Shown: positions 9,637-19,419, counted from the first letter of the stretch. The stretch is DNA of 59,328 nucleotides from Alphaproteobacteria bacterium (GCA_030431375.1 JAUIIY010000008.1:1-59328); one strand, 5' to 3'. Notes: a model not told the origin generated them from the sequence alone. Program-made: numbers and translations.

Positions 9637-10953
9637 ATGAATATAGACCCATCTGTATTTTCAAAGGCAGGAGACTTAAAAAGAAAAATCCTTTTTACAT
9701 TAGGTGCGCTTTTTGTATGCAGATTGGGTTCTTATATCACTGTTCCCGGGATAAATATTCTCTCACTAAATGAATTAGCAAATACTAACTCAGGTGGAAT
9801 ACTGGGGATGTTCAACATGCTATCAGGTGGTTCTTTAGCTAGGATGTCCGTGTTTGCTCTGGCTATAATGCCATATATTACAGCATCTATTATCATGCAA
9901 CTACTTGCGGTAACGATCAAACCTCTTGAAGAGATGAAAAAAGAGGGTGCTGTTGGCAGAAGAAAAATGAATCAGCTAACTAAATATCTGACCGTGATTT
10001 TGGTGCTGTTTCAAGCATATGGTGTAGCTATTAGCTTAGAAAAAGCAGCTACGTCACTTGGACCTGTGGTTAATATGCCTGGTCCGTTTTTTAGGTTATC
10101 TACGGTCACGGCTCTTGCTGTTGGTACTATGTTTCTTATGTGGCTTGGTGAGCAAATATCTGAGAGAGGAATAGGAAACGGTACTTCATTGATTATTTTT
10201 ACTGGGATAGTAGCCGGCCTTCCGCAGGCTTTTGTGACTGTATTTGAGTTAGTAAAGACAGGTGGTATGAGTCCTGCTGTTTTAATGTTTATTCTCGCAT
10301 TCATAGTGGGTATGATTTATGCGATAGTTTATATGGAGAGGGCGCAGAGGAGAATTCCTATTACATATCCACGTAGACAAAAGGGCAATAAGATATTTGG
10401 CGGTGAGAACACTCATATGCCATTGAAATTAAACACATCTGGTGTTATTCCTCCGATTTTTGCGAGCTCAATATTACTATTCCCTACCACAGTAGTTAAT
10501 TTCATGAGCAAAGGCGATGGCAGCTCTTCAATCTGGTCAGATTTAGCTATATATTTAGGGCATGGTAAGCCTCTTTATATTTCTTTATATGTTATATGTA
10601 TTATATTCTTCGCATTTTTTTATACATCAATCATTTTCAATACTAAGGAAACTGCTGAGAATCTGAAAAAAAATGGTGCATTTATCCATGGTTACAGACC
10701 AGGTCAGGATACAGCGAGCCATCTAGACAATATCTTGGTTAGATTAACTACCATAGGTTCAGCATATATTGCCTTAGTATGTGCGATTCCAGAAGTTTTA
10801 TCGGCCAAATATAGCATTCCTTTTTACCTTGGCGGAACAAGCTTTTTGATTGTGGTAAATGTTGTATTAGACACATTCACACAGATTCAATCATCATTAT
10901 TTTCACACCAATATGAGAGCTTGATTAAGAAAGCGCGTCTAAGGAGAAAATAG
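9637..10953 (+). CDS. secY: Protein translocase subunit SecY
   Basis: This is a 438-residue, ten-helix inner-membrane protein that forms the Sec protein-conducting channel with SecE and SecG. The first helix and plug region ([20 protein letters not shown]) and the second-helix stretch [14 protein letters not shown] are typical. Other signatures are GERGIGNG-type [15 protein letters not shown] and cytosolic loop 5, [21 protein letters not shown]. Its length matches the family. It sits between rplO and adk, with only 4 bases before adk, the standard alphaproteobacterial order. rpmJ does not follow it and lies elsewhere (40925-41050). Confidence 0.98.
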   Translation: MNIDPSVFSKAGDLKRKILFTLGALFVCRLGSYITVPGINILSLNELANTNSGGILGMFNMLSGGSLARMSVFALAIMPYITASIIMQLLAVTIKPLEEMKKEGAVGRRKMNQLTKYLTVILVLFQAYGVAISLEKAATSLGPVVNMPGPFFRLSTVTALAVGTMFLMWLGEQISERGIGNGTSLIIFTGIVAGLPQAFVTVFELVKTGGMSPAVLMFILAFIVGMIYAIVYMERAQRRIPITYPRRQKGNKIFGGENTHMPLKLNTSGVIPPIFASSILLFPTTVVNFMSKGDGSSSIWSDLAIYLGHGKPLYISLYVICIIFFAFFYTSIIFNTKETAENLKKNGAFIHGYRPGQDTASHLDNILVRLTTIGSAYIALVCAIPEVLSAKYSIPFYLGGTSFLIVVNVVLDTFTQIQSSLFSHQYESLIKKARLRRK

Positions 10954-10957
10954 ACAT

Positions 10958-11614
10958 ATGATAGTTGTTTTTTTAGGTGCTCCTGGTTCAGGGAAAGGTA
11001 CACAAGCAAAAGATGTAGCAAAAGAATTTGATTTGGTTGCCATTTCTACAGGGGATTTATGCAGAGCTGAAATTGCAGCTAAATCGGATTTAGGAATTAA
11101 AATTAAGGAAACCGTAGACAAAGGTTTACTGGTCGATGATTCATGGATTATTACGCTGCTAAATGAAGCGATAGCAAAGCATGATAAAGCGCGAGGTTTC
11201 ATTTTAGATGGTTTCCCAAGAACTTTAAAACAAGCTGATATGCTTGATGCTGAGTTGGCAGAGCAAAATTTAAAAGTGGACGCTGTAGTTGAATTAAAAA
11301 TTGTACCAGAAATTTTAATAGAAAGATTAACAAATAGATATCAATGTAAATCTTGTGGAGCAACTTATAATAAGTTGTTCAAAAACCCTTCTGCTGAAGG
11401 TGTATGTGATTATTGTGGTGGTACAGAATTTGTCACAAGAGAAGATGACAGAGAAGAAGTTATAAGAAAGAGATTTATTGAATATACGGAGCTTACAGCT
11501 CCTTTGATACCATACTATGAGGAGCAGAATAAGTTGCACATAGTATCTGCTGATAAGGAGCCTGAGCAAGTATATCAAGAAATTTGTAACATATTGAAAA
11601 ACGTATTGACTTGA
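10958..11614 (+). CDS. adk: Adenylate kinase, zinc-type lid
   Basis: This 218-residue kinase interconverts ATP + AMP and 2 ADP in the cytoplasm. The P-loop GAPGSGKGT is at residues 7-15, followed by the AMP-binding STGDLCRAE and the LDGFPRT motif. The lid carries a Cys4 pair (CKSCG and CDYCG), so it is the long form expected to bind structural zinc, unlike E. coli Adk. The last codons contain the -35 box of the rpsM promoter. Only 4 bases separate it from secY. Confidence 0.97.
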   Translation: MIVVFLGAPGSGKGTQAKDVAKEFDLVAISTGDLCRAEIAAKSDLGIKIKETVDKGLLVDDSWIITLLNEAIAKHDKARGFILDGFPRTLKQADMLDAELAEQNLKVDAVVELKIVPEILIERLTNRYQCKSCGATYNKLFKNPSAEGVCDYCGGTEFVTREDDREEVIRKRFIEYTELTAPLIPYYEEQNKLHIVSADKEPEQVYQEICNILKNVLT

Positions 11615-11633
11615 TAAAATTTTATCATATGAT
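11606..11633 (+). promoter_or_regulatory. Promoter of rpsM-rpsK-rpoA-rplQ with palindromic spacer
   Basis: TTGACT (11606-11611) and TATGAT (11628-11633) are separated by 16 bases, a near-consensus sigma-70 pattern. The -35 box overlaps the last adk codons. The spacer holds a perfect 14-base palindrome, GATAAAATTTTATC (11613-11626). The -10 box sits in a second palindrome, ATCATATGAT (11624-11633). The rpsM start codon is about 37 bases downstream. The arrangement suggests independent transcription, and possibly repression, of the alpha operon. Confidence 0.6.
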
Positions 11634-11670
11634 ACATGTCTCGATTAAACGTAAATAATGGTAAGGACTA

Positions 11671-12039
11671 GTGGCAAGAATAGCTGGTGTTAATATTCCT
11701 GAGAAGAAAAGAGTGGTGATCTCACTGACATATGTATATGGCATTGGTAGAACTACTGCAAAAAAAATATGTGATGAAGTTGGAATTCCTGACAGCAAAA
11801 GGGTAAGCGAATTAACCGAAGCTGAAATTGCAAAGATTCGAGGTGTGATTGAGAAAGATCACAAAGTAGAAGGTGATTTGCGTAGAGAAGTCACAATGAA
11901 TATCAAATCGTTGATGGATCTTGGTTGCTATCGCGGTATTAGACACAGAAAGAGATTACCTGTACGTGGTCAAAATACCCATACAAATGCTAGAACTCGT
12001 AAGGGCAAGGCTGTTGCAATTGCGAATAAGAAGAAATAG
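11671..12039 (+). CDS. rpsM: 30S ribosomal protein S13
   Basis: This is a 122-residue S13 that begins at a GTG codon with the expected [15 protein letters not shown]. The helix-two-turn-helix region and the basic tail [22 protein letters not shown] are complete. S13 contacts the P-site tRNA and forms intersubunit bridges. It is the first gene behind the internal promoter at the adk 3' end. Confidence 0.97.
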   Translation: MARIAGVNIPEKKRVVISLTYVYGIGRTTAKKICDEVGIPDSKRVSELTEAEIAKIRGVIEKDHKVEGDLRREVTMNIKSLMDLGCYRGIRHRKRLPVRGQNTHTNARTRKGKAVAIANKKK

Positions 12040-12047
12040 GTTGATAA

Positions 12048-12431
12048 ATGGCTGAAGCAAAATCAAAAAGAAAAGTTAAAAAAAACATCCCTATTGGTGT
12101 AGCACATGTGAATGCTTCGTTTAATAACACGATCATTACAATTACAGATTTGCAAGGCAACACTGTTGCTTGGTCATCTTCAGGTGCAATGGGCTTCAAG
12201 GGTTCAAAAAAATCAACACCGTATGCTTCTCAAGTAACAGCAGAAGATGCCGGTAAAAAAGCTCAAGAGCACGGTCTTAAAACTATTTCAGTTGAGTTAA
12301 AAGGACCAGGGAGTGGAAGGGAGTCTGCTGTAAGAGCTCTTATGGCTCTAGGTCTTGTTATAACAAGCATTAAAGATATTACCCCTATTGCACATAATGG
12401 TTGTAGGGCATCTAAAAGAAGAAGAGTATAA
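12048..12431 (+). CDS. rpsK: 30S ribosomal protein S11
   Basis: This is a 127-residue S11. The conserved stretches are [34 protein letters not shown] and [13 protein letters not shown]. The C-terminus ends [11 protein letters not shown], the typical basic tail. S11 sits on the 30S platform near the Shine-Dalgarno helix. It lies 8 bases after rpsM. Confidence 0.97.
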   Translation: MAEAKSKRKVKKNIPIGVAHVNASFNNTIITITDLQGNTVAWSSSGAMGFKGSKKSTPYASQVTAEDAGKKAQEHGLKTISVELKGPGSGRESAVRALMALGLVITSIKDITPIAHNGCRASKRRRV

Positions 12432-12452
12432 TTTAAATTAGGGTGTAACATA

Positions 12453-13475
12453 GTGGTTTCATTGTCAAAGAACTGGAGTTCGTTAATTAAGCCTTCGATT
12501 AAATTGGTTGAAGACAAAGAAGATAATCCTAGCAAAGCGACGGTTATTGCAGAGCCTTTGGAAAGAGGTTTTGGTACAACTATAGGAAACGCTCTTAGAA
12601 GAGTCCTATTATCTTCTCTGCAAGGTGCAGCAATCACTTCATTAAAAGTAGAAGGTGTGTTACATGAATTTTCTTCAATACCAGGTGTTAGAGAAGATTT
12701 AACAGATGTGATTTTGAACATCAAAAATGTTGTTGTAAGGATGCATGCAGCGGATAGTAAATTAGTTTCTTTGAAAGCTGTGGGTCCTTGTGTGGTTACG
12801 GCTGGAATGATAGAAACCGGGCATGATGTAGAAATTATCAACCCAGAGCAAGTCATTTGTACACTTGCAAAAGATGCAGCTCTAGATATTCAGTTTGAAT
12901 GCCAGACAGGAAAAGGTTATGTTCCTGCTGCGATGAACAAGCCAGAAGAGTGCCCATTGGGTCTTATACCAATTGACTCTATTTTTACTCCAATAAAAAC
13001 AGTTTCTTACAAAGTAGAAAATGCTCGTGTTGGACAATTTACTGATTTTGATAAATTAATAGTAGATATTGAGACTAATGGTTCGGTAACACCAGAAATG
13101 GCGATTGGTTTAGCTGCAAGAATTTTGCAAGACCAGTTACAAATCTTCATCAAGTTTGAAGAAGAAGCTGAGATTGTAGAGGAAGAGGAAGATCAATTAC
13201 CATTCGATAAGAACTTATTGAAGAAAGTTGATGAGTTAGAGCTTTCTGTTAGATCTCAAAACTGCCTGAAAAATGATAACATAGTTTATATTGGTGATTT
13301 AGTAACTCATACGGAAAGTGAGATGCTTAAGACACCTAATTTCGGTAGAAAGTCATTAAACGAAATAAAAGATGTTCTTTCTTCAATGAATTTAAGATTT
13401 GGTATGAAAGTAGAGGGTTGGCCTCCTGAAAATACTGAAGAGTTAGTAAAGAAATTTGAAGATCCATTTAATTAA
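12453..13475 (+). CDS. rpoA: RNA polymerase alpha subunit
   Basis: This 340-residue alpha subunit starts at GTG ([14 protein letters not shown]). The N-terminal assembly domain ([21 protein letters not shown] near residue 45) nucleates the core enzyme. The C-terminal domain (residues about 255-325, [10 protein letters not shown] through [14 protein letters not shown]) binds UP elements and activators. Both domains are complete and of normal size. It lies between rpsK and rplQ as in most bacteria. Confidence 0.98.
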   Translation: MVSLSKNWSSLIKPSIKLVEDKEDNPSKATVIAEPLERGFGTTIGNALRRVLLSSLQGAAITSLKVEGVLHEFSSIPGVREDLTDVILNIKNVVVRMHAADSKLVSLKAVGPCVVTAGMIETGHDVEIINPEQVICTLAKDAALDIQFECQTGKGYVPAAMNKPEECPLGLIPIDSIFTPIKTVSYKVENARVGQFTDFDKLIVDIETNGSVTPEMAIGLAARILQDQLQIFIKFEEEAEIVEEEEDQLPFDKNLLKKVDELELSVRSQNCLKNDNIVYIGDLVTHTESEMLKTPNFGRKSLNEIKDVLSSMNLRFGMKVEGWPPENTEELVKKFEDPFN

Positions 13476-13485
13476 GGATTAAAAC

Positions 13486-14040
13486 ATGCGTCACTTAGTA
13501 AAATTAAAGAAATTAAACAGAACAAGCTCTCACAGAAAAGCAATGATCAGAAACATGATTGTATCATTGTTTAGACATGAGCAAATTAAAACTACACTTC
13601 CTAAAGCTAAAGTTATTAAGCCTTTAGTTGAGAGACTTATAACTAAAGCTAGGAAGACTGATCTTGCTACCCGTAGATATATAATTTCTGAGCTACGTGA
13701 CAAAGAAATAGTTGCTAAGCTTATCAATGATATAGCACCAAGGAATGCATCAAGAAATGGTGGCTATACCAGAATCATGAAGGCTGGTTTTAGAACAGGT
13801 GATGTTGCTCCTATGGCTGTTATTGAGCTAGTAGAAAAAAGTAAAGCTGCTCCTAAAGCTACAAAAAAGGCATCATCAAAAAATACAACCGAAACACCGG
13901 TGGTTGAAGTAGCTGAAAAGGAGAAAAATTCTTCTAAAGTTGTAGCCAAAGAAGCTAAGGCTGAAGAGGTAAAAGCTCCAGCTAAGAAGACTGCGGCCAA
14001 AAAGCCAGCTGCAAAAAAAGCGAGTGACAAGACAGCATAA
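13486..14040 (+). CDS. rplQ: 50S ribosomal protein L17 with long lysine/alanine tail
   Basis: The first roughly 120 residues are a normal L17 ([20 protein letters not shown] through [21 protein letters not shown]). A tail of about 60 residues follows, built almost only from Lys, Ala, Glu, Ser and Thr and ending [19 protein letters not shown]17 in most bacteria ends near residue 120-140. The tail resembles histone H1-like basic tails and is probably disordered. It closes the ribosomal operon, and its stop lies inside a terminator hairpin shared with clpA. Confidence 0.95.
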   Translation: MRHLVKLKKLNRTSSHRKAMIRNMIVSLFRHEQIKTTLPKAKVIKPLVERLITKARKTDLATRRYIISELRDKEIVAKLINDIAPRNASRNGGYTRIMKAGFRTGDVAPMAVIELVEKSKAAPKATKKASSKNTTETPVVEVAEKEKNSSKVVAKEAKAEEVKAPAKKTAAKKPAAKKASDKTA

Positions 14041-14055
14041 TTTAATTTGCTGTCT
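14030..14055. terminator. Hairpin spanning the rplQ and clpA stop codons
   Basis: AGACAGCA (14030-14037) pairs perfectly with TGCTGTCT (14048-14055) across a 10-base AT-rich loop that contains the stop codons of both convergent genes. There is no strong U-tract on either side, so it may be a weak bidirectional terminator or an mRNA end-protecting stem. Confidence 0.45.
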
Positions 14056-16375
14056 CTCTCATTGTTAATTTCTTGTTATTTTTAGATTTCTGTTCTGGAT
14101 CAAGACGTTGGATAGTAACTTTGTTGTCTTTGCAATCTACTAAAATACTCTCTCCACAAGATGATAATGGGCCGAATAAAATATAGTCAGCCAGCTCACA
14201 TTTTACATTATCTTGGATTACTTTATTCATCAGCCTGGCTCCTGACATCGGATCATAGCCTTTTTTGCATATGAATTTAAAAGCTTCTTTTGAGAAAGAA
14301 ATGGATATATTATGTTTCTTTAGCATCTCTCTCAGCTCATCAATAAATTTCATAGCAATTTTCTCGATGATAACTTTGCTTAGTTGATCAAACTGAATAA
14401 TACCATCTAGTCTATTTCTGAATTCGGGTGAAAATGTTTTTTCAATGGCTTTACTAAAATCGCTGGATTGTGAATTCGTAATATTATCAAATCCTACAGT
14501 ATCTTTTATAAGTTCTCTCGCGCCGGCATTACTAGTAATGATAATAATACAATTTTTGAAACTAACCTTTTTCCCTTGATGGTCAGTAAGGCATCCATAA
14601 TCCATTATTTGTAACATGATATTGTAAATATCAGGATGTGCTTTCTCCATTTCATCTAACAATATTACAGAATAAGGCGATTTATGAACTTCATCGGTTA
14701 ATTGCCCCCCTCCCTCAAAACCAACATATCCAGGGGGTGTTCCAATTAGTTTTGAAACAGAATGCTGCTCCATATACTCAGACATGTCATATCTGATGAA
14801 ATTCATATTAAGTTTTTTAGCAAGTTGGATGGCAAGCTCAGTTTTTCCTACACCTGTTGGGCCAGAAAAAAGATAGGACCCAATAGGTTTTGAAGGGTCA
14901 CGCAATCCGGCTTTAGATAATTTTACAGATGTGCATAAAGCTTTAATGGCTTTATCTTGACCAAAAATTTTGTTTTTTAGCTGGCTCTCTAATGTTTTTA
15001 GCTGTTCGGCTTCAGATTTAGTGATACGGCTTACAGGTATTTTAACCATTTTTGATACAACTTGTTCAATATCATGTTTTGATATAGTGATTCTTGTTTT
15101 ATTATTTCTCCGTAGCGACATATAAGCCGCTGCCTCATCAATAACATCAACTGCTTTATCAGGCAGGCATCTGTCTGGAATATAACGTTTCGACAGTTCA
15201 ACGGCCGCGACCAATGCTTCTTCCTTAAATTTTACTTTATGGAAATCCTCAAATGTCTTTTTAGCGCCTTTTAATATCGCTAATGTACCTTCTGCGCTTG
15301 GTTCATCTATGTTTACTGTATGAAATCTCCTAACTAGCGATTTGTCTTTTAGGAAATGTTTTGAATACTCGCTATAACTCAGTGCACCAATGCATTTTAT
15401 TTTGGATCGTGCTAGAGCTGGCTTAAGAAGATTGCTGGCATCAAGAGCACCACCATTTGTGGATCCTGCTCCAACTATATTATGTATTTCGTCGATAAAT
15501 AAAACAGCATCCGGAATTTTTTCCAATTCTTGGATAATTTTCTTCATTCTCTCTTCAAAGTCACCTCTATATCTTGTCCCGGCTAATATTACGCCTAAAT
15601 CTAAAGAGTAAATGGTCACTTTTTTAATATTTTCTGGAAGCAAATTATTCTCAATTTTATATGCTAAACCCTCCACAATGGCAGTTTTTCCTACGCCTGG
15701 TTCGCCAAGAAGTAGAGGGTTGTTTTTAGTTTTCCTAGATAAAATTTCAATTATCCTGTTTATTTCATCATCTCTACCAATTAACGGGTCAATTTTCCCT
15801 TCCTGCACTAACTCGTTCAGGTTAATACAATATTTTTTTAACGATGAAATATTGTTGCCAAGGTTTTTTATCGCTTCTTCGGATCCATCAGTTGTTACAT
15901 TATCTTGAAGTAATGTTTGAGGGGTTTGATTATTATCATCTTTTGATATTAACGCCTCACCATGAACCAAGTAATTTATTACAAGCAGCCGATTTATTCC
16001 GTATAAATGAAAAATAGCAGAAATGCGGTTATCTTCTGCTAAAATTTCTGCCAGGACATTAAGTCCATTTATATGTTTGGAAATACCAGACAAGTTAGCT
16101 TGTACTGCTGCTTTGTGCACAACTTTCTGAAATAAAATGCCGGGGGAGACTTCGTGATAAATCTCCTCAGCTAGTTGAATTTCTATTCCAACTTGTTCTT
16201 TGAGGTTGAGTGCAATTTTTTCTGAATCAATTTTAGATTCACATAAAAATTTTGTAACATCTTTATCACTCAACAAGGCTAAGGCCAGATGTTCTAGATC
16301 AGCATTAGTTTGTTTATGTTCTTTTGCTATATTAATAGCTCTTTGTAGCGTCTTTTCAAGTTCATGCGTTAGCAT
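14042..16375 (-). CDS. clpA: ATP-dependent Clp protease ATP-binding subunit ClpA
   Basis: This is a 777-residue double-AAA+ unfoldase. Walker A motifs are GEPGVGKT (224-231) and GPTGVGKT (505-512), with a Walker B FIDEIH at 293-298. The N-domain occupies about residues 1-145. There is no long coiled-coil middle domain as in ClpB. A VGF tripeptide (627-629) stands where ClpA/ClpX carry their ClpP-docking loop, so it should feed substrates to ClpP. No clpS adaptor gene lies upstream here. The gene is convergent with rplQ and divergent from ctrA. Confidence 0.95.
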   Translation of the reverse strand: MLTHELEKTLQRAINIAKEHKQTNADLEHLALALLSDKDVTKFLCESKIDSEKIALNLKEQVGIEIQLAEEIYHEVSPGILFQKVVHKAAVQANLSGISKHINGLNVLAEILAEDNRISAIFHLYGINRLLVINYLVHGEALISKDDNNQTPQTLLQDNVTTDGSEEAIKNLGNNISSLKKYCINLNELVQEGKIDPLIGRDDEINRIIEILSRKTKNNPLLLGEPGVGKTAIVEGLAYKIENNLLPENIKKVTIYSLDLGVILAGTRYRGDFEERMKKIIQELEKIPDAVLFIDEIHNIVGAGSTNGGALDASNLLKPALARSKIKCIGALSYSEYSKHFLKDKSLVRRFHTVNIDEPSAEGTLAILKGAKKTFEDFHKVKFKEEALVAAVELSKRYIPDRCLPDKAVDVIDEAAAYMSLRRNNKTRITISKHDIEQVVSKMVKIPVSRITKSEAEQLKTLESQLKNKIFGQDKAIKALCTSVKLSKAGLRDPSKPIGSYLFSGPTGVGKTELAIQLAKKLNMNFIRYDMSEYMEQHSVSKLIGTPPGYVGFEGGGQLTDEVHKSPYSVILLDEMEKAHPDIYNIMLQIMDYGCLTDHQGKKVSFKNCIIIITSNAGARELIKDTVGFDNITNSQSSDFSKAIEKTFSPEFRNRLDGIIQFDQLSKVIIEKIAMKFIDELREMLKKHNISISFSKEAFKFICKKGYDPMSGARLMNKVIQDNVKCELADYILFGPLSSCGESILVDCKDNKVTIQRLDPEQKSKNNKKLTMRETAN

Positions 16376-16506
16376 TTTCTGGTCATATTTTTTGGGTATT
16401 CTATAATGAAATTGTTATCAAAATGTTAATGACGACAAAAATAAACGAAAAAAGTTAATTTTTAGGTTTAATTTTCACCGTTATTGTATTAAGATCACCT
16501 GGGGTG

Positions 16507-16520
16507 TTAATATATGTTAA
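16507..16520 (+). promoter_or_regulatory. TTAA-N6-TTAA element upstream of ctrA
   Basis: TTAATATATGTTAA lies 41 bases before the ctrA start. It resembles the alphaproteobacterial CtrA box (TTAA-N7-TTAA) with a spacer one base short, and could be autoregulatory. The same 14 bases occur 43 bases before the orphan gene at 50243. It may instead be part of an AT-rich -10 region. Confidence 0.35.
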
Positions 16521-16561
16521 GATGTTTACACTTACTAATTAATGGTTGAATGGAGAAAAAC

Positions 16562-17296
16562 ATGCGTGTTTTATTAGTTGAGGATGATAATCCAACTGCT
16601 AGGTCTATCGAGCTGGCTCTTGCATCAGAAGGCATCGTTTGTGATACTGCTGAACTGGGACAAGAAGGGATTGAGATAGGAAGGTTATATGAATATGACC
16701 TCATTATTCTTGACTTGATGTTACCTGATATAGATGGTTACGAAGTTTTACTTCGTTTAAGGTCAGCGAAAGTAAAAATTCCTGTGCTTATACTTTCTGG
16801 TTTAACAGGAGTAGAGCAGAAAATTAAAGGTCTTGGTTTTGGGGCTGATGACTATTTAACAAAGCCATTCAACAGGGGAGAGTTGATAGCTAGAATCCAG
16901 GCAATTGTTCGCAGATCAAAAGGACATTCTGAATCGGTACTTAGATTTGATAAAGTATGCGTAAATTTGGATAATAGAACCGTTGAAGTAGATGGTAGAA
17001 CCGTTCATTTAACCAGTAAAGAATACGCGATATTAGAGTTACTAGCTATGCGAAAAGGTTCTGTACTAACTAAAGAAATGTTCTTGAATCATCTTTATGG
17101 TGGTATTGACGAACCTGAACTAAAAATTATCGATGTGTTTGTCTGTAAGCTGCGTAAGAAATTATATGAAGCTTCTGGTGGTCGTAATTACATTGAGACA
17201 GTTTGGGGAAGAGGATACATGTTACGTGATTTTGAGGATGAAGATCAAGAATCTTCACTTGAAGCTCAATCACTCGAAGAGATGGCCGGAGAGTAA
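16562..17296 (+). CDS. ctrA: Cell-cycle response regulator CtrA
   Basis: This 244-residue OmpR/PhoB-type regulator has a receiver domain (1-120) with acidic pocket EDD and phosphoacceptor Asp51 in LILDLMLPD-type sequence. A winged-helix DNA-binding domain follows ([14 protein letters not shown] through [12 protein letters not shown]). [17 protein letters not shown] is the CtrA signature. I use the ATG at 16562, with GGAG six bases upstream, not the ATG four codons earlier. The kinase and phosphotransferase genes (cckA, chpT) are not in the window. In Caulobacter CtrA controls division, motility and replication. In Rickettsiales it is linked to developmental cycle genes. Confidence 0.95.
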   Translation: MRVLLVEDDNPTARSIELALASEGIVCDTAELGQEGIEIGRLYEYDLIILDLMLPDIDGYEVLLRLRSAKVKIPVLILSGLTGVEQKIKGLGFGADDYLTKPFNRGELIARIQAIVRRSKGHSESVLRFDKVCVNLDNRTVEVDGRTVHLTSKEYAILELLAMRKGSVLTKEMFLNHLYGGIDEPELKIIDVFVCKLRKKLYEASGGRNYIETVWGRGYMLRDFEDEDQESSLEAQSLEEMAGE

Positions 17297-17307
17297 CATT
17301 ACCTTAT

Positions 17308-18012
17308 ATGGTAAGACTCATAAATTGTGATTCGGTATATTTTCGCTCAAAGTCAGGTGATTCTATTTTAGAAGATGTGTCTTTGACGGTAAATGAAGGT
17401 GAGATCGTTAACATTATAGGGCCTAATGGCGGCGGGAAAACTACCCTTCTTAGAATCATGCTGGGCGTCTTAAAACCATTTTCTGGTAAGATGTTTGTTA
17501 GTAAGAGGCATAAAATATCTTATATGCCACAGAAATTGAAGCAAAACGACCTTTTACCCGTTACAGTGAAATTTTTTCTTACATTTGGGATGATTATTAG
17601 AAATCTTGACCCCATGGTGGAAGAGCATGGAATAGAGCACTTACTGGATAAACAACTTACTGACTTATCTGGTGGCGAGTTACAAAAAATATTATTTTTC
17701 AGAGCTATCATACAAGACCCCGATATCTTATTTTTAGATGAGCCTACACAAGGGCTTGACATTAACGGCCAAGAAAAGTTTTTTGAACAACTGACTAATT
17801 TAAATCAAAAAAAGAACAAAACTATTATTATGGTTTCGCATGATTTATATACAGTGATGAGTTCTACCAATAGGGTTATTTGCTTAAACAAACATATATG
17901 CTGTTCAGGGCAACCAAGCGAAGTAGAGAGAAATAGTAAATATAAAGATATTTTCGGAAGAAGACATCAACATTTGTCATATTACAAGCATGAGCATAAC
18001 CATGAGCATTGA
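17308..18012 (+). CDS. znuC: Zinc ABC transporter ATP-binding protein ZnuC
   Basis: This is a 234-residue ABC ATPase. Walker A GPNGGGKT is at 38-45, the signature LSGGE follows, and Walker B is ILFLDEPT. The C-terminus is rich in histidine (HEHNHEH), which suits a metal importer. Its 3' end overlaps znuB by 23 bases. It pairs with ZnuB to import zinc. The binding protein ZnuA is not encoded here. It starts 11 bases after ctrA and may share its transcript. Confidence 0.88.
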   Translation: MVRLINCDSVYFRSKSGDSILEDVSLTVNEGEIVNIIGPNGGGKTTLLRIMLGVLKPFSGKMFVSKRHKISYMPQKLKQNDLLPVTVKFFLTFGMIIRNLDPMVEEHGIEHLLDKQLTDLSGGELQKILFFRAIIQDPDILFLDEPTQGLDINGQEKFFEQLTNLNQKKNKTIIMVSHDLYTVMSSTNRVICLNKHICCSGQPSEVERNSKYKDIFGRRHQHLSYYKHEHNHEH

Positions 18013-18796
18013 TAATTTTGTTGTTATGTCATTTGTTACGGGCTTGTTTGTTTGCTCTTCTCTTTCAATATTAGGATGTGTTTCCGTATGGAGAAAAATA
18101 GCATATATAGGGGATTCCATTTCACATGCTGCAATAATGGGAGTCTTATTATCCATTCTGACAGATTATAACCTAACCTACTCCCTAGTAATTTTCAGTG
18201 TGGTCTTCTCGTTATTATTTTATTTTACTAGCAAATTTGAAGTATCTTCCCTGACAGTTCTAATATTATCTTATACGTTGTTGAGTCTGGGTATTATATC
18301 CCTCTCAGTGTTATCTACCATTAACATAGATGTAATGTCATTTTTATTTGGGGATATATTACTGATAAATAACGAGGATTTGATTTGCTCAGCAATATTA
18401 TTATTTCTTACTATTATTTGGATTTCGTGCCGAAAATATTCAATAATTTTTTCTGCTATTTCAGAAGAGTTAGCTGCAGTTGAGGGAATTAAAAATAATC
18501 ATCTAGATTTGGAATATATTTTAGTTGTTTCGGTGGCAATTGCATTATCGGTAAAAATACTAGGAGCGTTGCTAGTTTCTGCTATCCTTGTAATTCCAGC
18601 GGTTTCAGCTCGTATAATAAGTAAAAACCCAATAGAAATGCTCGTAAAGTCAGCTATTATAAGCGTTGCAAGTCTGTCTATTGGGTTTATATTCTCATAT
18701 CAGTTTGATTTACCAACCGGCCCTACAATAGTTTTAGCTTCATTCCTTTTGTTTTTACTATTAGGATTTTTCAGGGTCGCCAGGAGTCAATTATAG
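17990..18796 (+). CDS. znuB: Zinc ABC transporter permease ZnuB
   Basis: This is a 268-residue ABC-3 family permease with about eight hydrophobic helices. The IGDSISHAAIMGVLLS and ISEELAAVEGI segments are typical of ZnuB/MntB permeases. It begins inside the znuC 3' end (M1 or M5 are both possible). It forms the inner-membrane channel for zinc, or less likely manganese, uptake. No Zur-like operator is evident in the 11-base gap before znuC. Confidence 0.87.
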   Translation: MSITMSIDNFVVMSFVTGLFVCSSLSILGCVSVWRKIAYIGDSISHAAIMGVLLSILTDYNLTYSLVIFSVVFSLLFYFTSKFEVSSLTVLILSYTLLSLGIISLSVLSTINIDVMSFLFGDILLINNEDLICSAILLFLTIIWISCRKYSIIFSAISEELAAVEGIKNNHLDLEYILVVSVAIALSVKILGALLVSAILVIPAVSARIISKNPIEMLVKSAIISVASLSIGFIFSYQFDLPTGPTIVLASFLLFLLLGFFRVARSQL

Positions 18797-18822
18797 TTTT
18801 TTAGTGCGATTTTTACTAAATT

Positions 18823-19419
18823 TTATACTAAAACTCCTAATGTTGTTATTTCTTTCTCAAGATCCACAATATCTCCAAAAGCCCTATCGATTTTGCCATC
18901 AAAATCATTGTTATATGCCAGATTTATTGCATTTGTAGCAAAACCTATAGGTCCTAATAGCATAGAAAATAATCCTACGGTTCCAGATAAATTGGTATCA
19001 TAAAGAGCTGTTTCAAAAGCTAGATTAATCATTTCCTTATTCTGGTATGTTAAATCTTTTAGTTCGCTAATTGATTCTTTTGCCTTCCTTGTCAGATCAC
19101 GCAATTCATATGTTGAGTAAGATTTATAGTATGCCTTGTTATATACTTTGCTAACATCCCGTACAGCAGTTTGAAACTTTTCAGTGAATTGGCTATAGAT
19201 GTAAGAAGAACAATTTGGAGTTGATCTGCCTTCTTCATGCATATATCTACCATGATATGAAGGTGAGCATTTATATTCATCTTCTAATTTGCTCATTCTC
19301 GAGTCATTATAACTAGCGAGGTGATTGATACGCAGAAGTGATTTGCATAATGGGGTTTCATCCTTGTGATTGCAGCTGATGCTTCTGTGATTGATGTAAT
19401 AATTTTTTGATAATGTCAT
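18823..19419 (-). CDS. Orphan protein with C-terminal hydrophobic segment
   Basis: I do not recognise this 198-residue protein. Residues 1-90 are polar and rich in Tyr, Ser, His and Cys. A helical, charged stretch follows (RDLTRKAKESISELKDL). A hydrophobic segment near residues 148-168 (GTVGLFSMLLGPIGFATNAI) could insert in or associate with a membrane. I prefer the ATG at 19419, which has GGAG ten bases upstream, over a TTG two codons earlier. No signal peptide is visible. It stands alone between convergent znuB and upstream yihY, with an inverted GTTAAT/ATTAAC element 35 bases before its start. Confidence 0.7.
   Translation of the reverse strand: MTLSKNYYINHRSISCNHKDETPLCKSLLRINHLASYNDSRMSKLEDEYKCSPSYHGRYMHEEGRSTPNCSSYIYSQFTEKFQTAVRDVSKVYNKAYYKSYSTYELRDLTRKAKESISELKDLTYQNKEMINLAFETALYDTNLSGTVGLFSMLLGPIGFATNAINLAYNNDFDGKIDRAFGDIVDLEKEITTLGVLV

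Noticed and set aside
12263-12856. 197-residue antisense frame across rpsK and rpoA
   Set aside because: It spans two conserved genes and their junction, and has no recognisable product.
18797-18840. Possible hairpin between znuB and the orphan gene (TTTAGT/ACTAAA)
   Set aside because: The stem is only 6 A/T-rich pairs with a 9-base loop, too weak to call a terminator.
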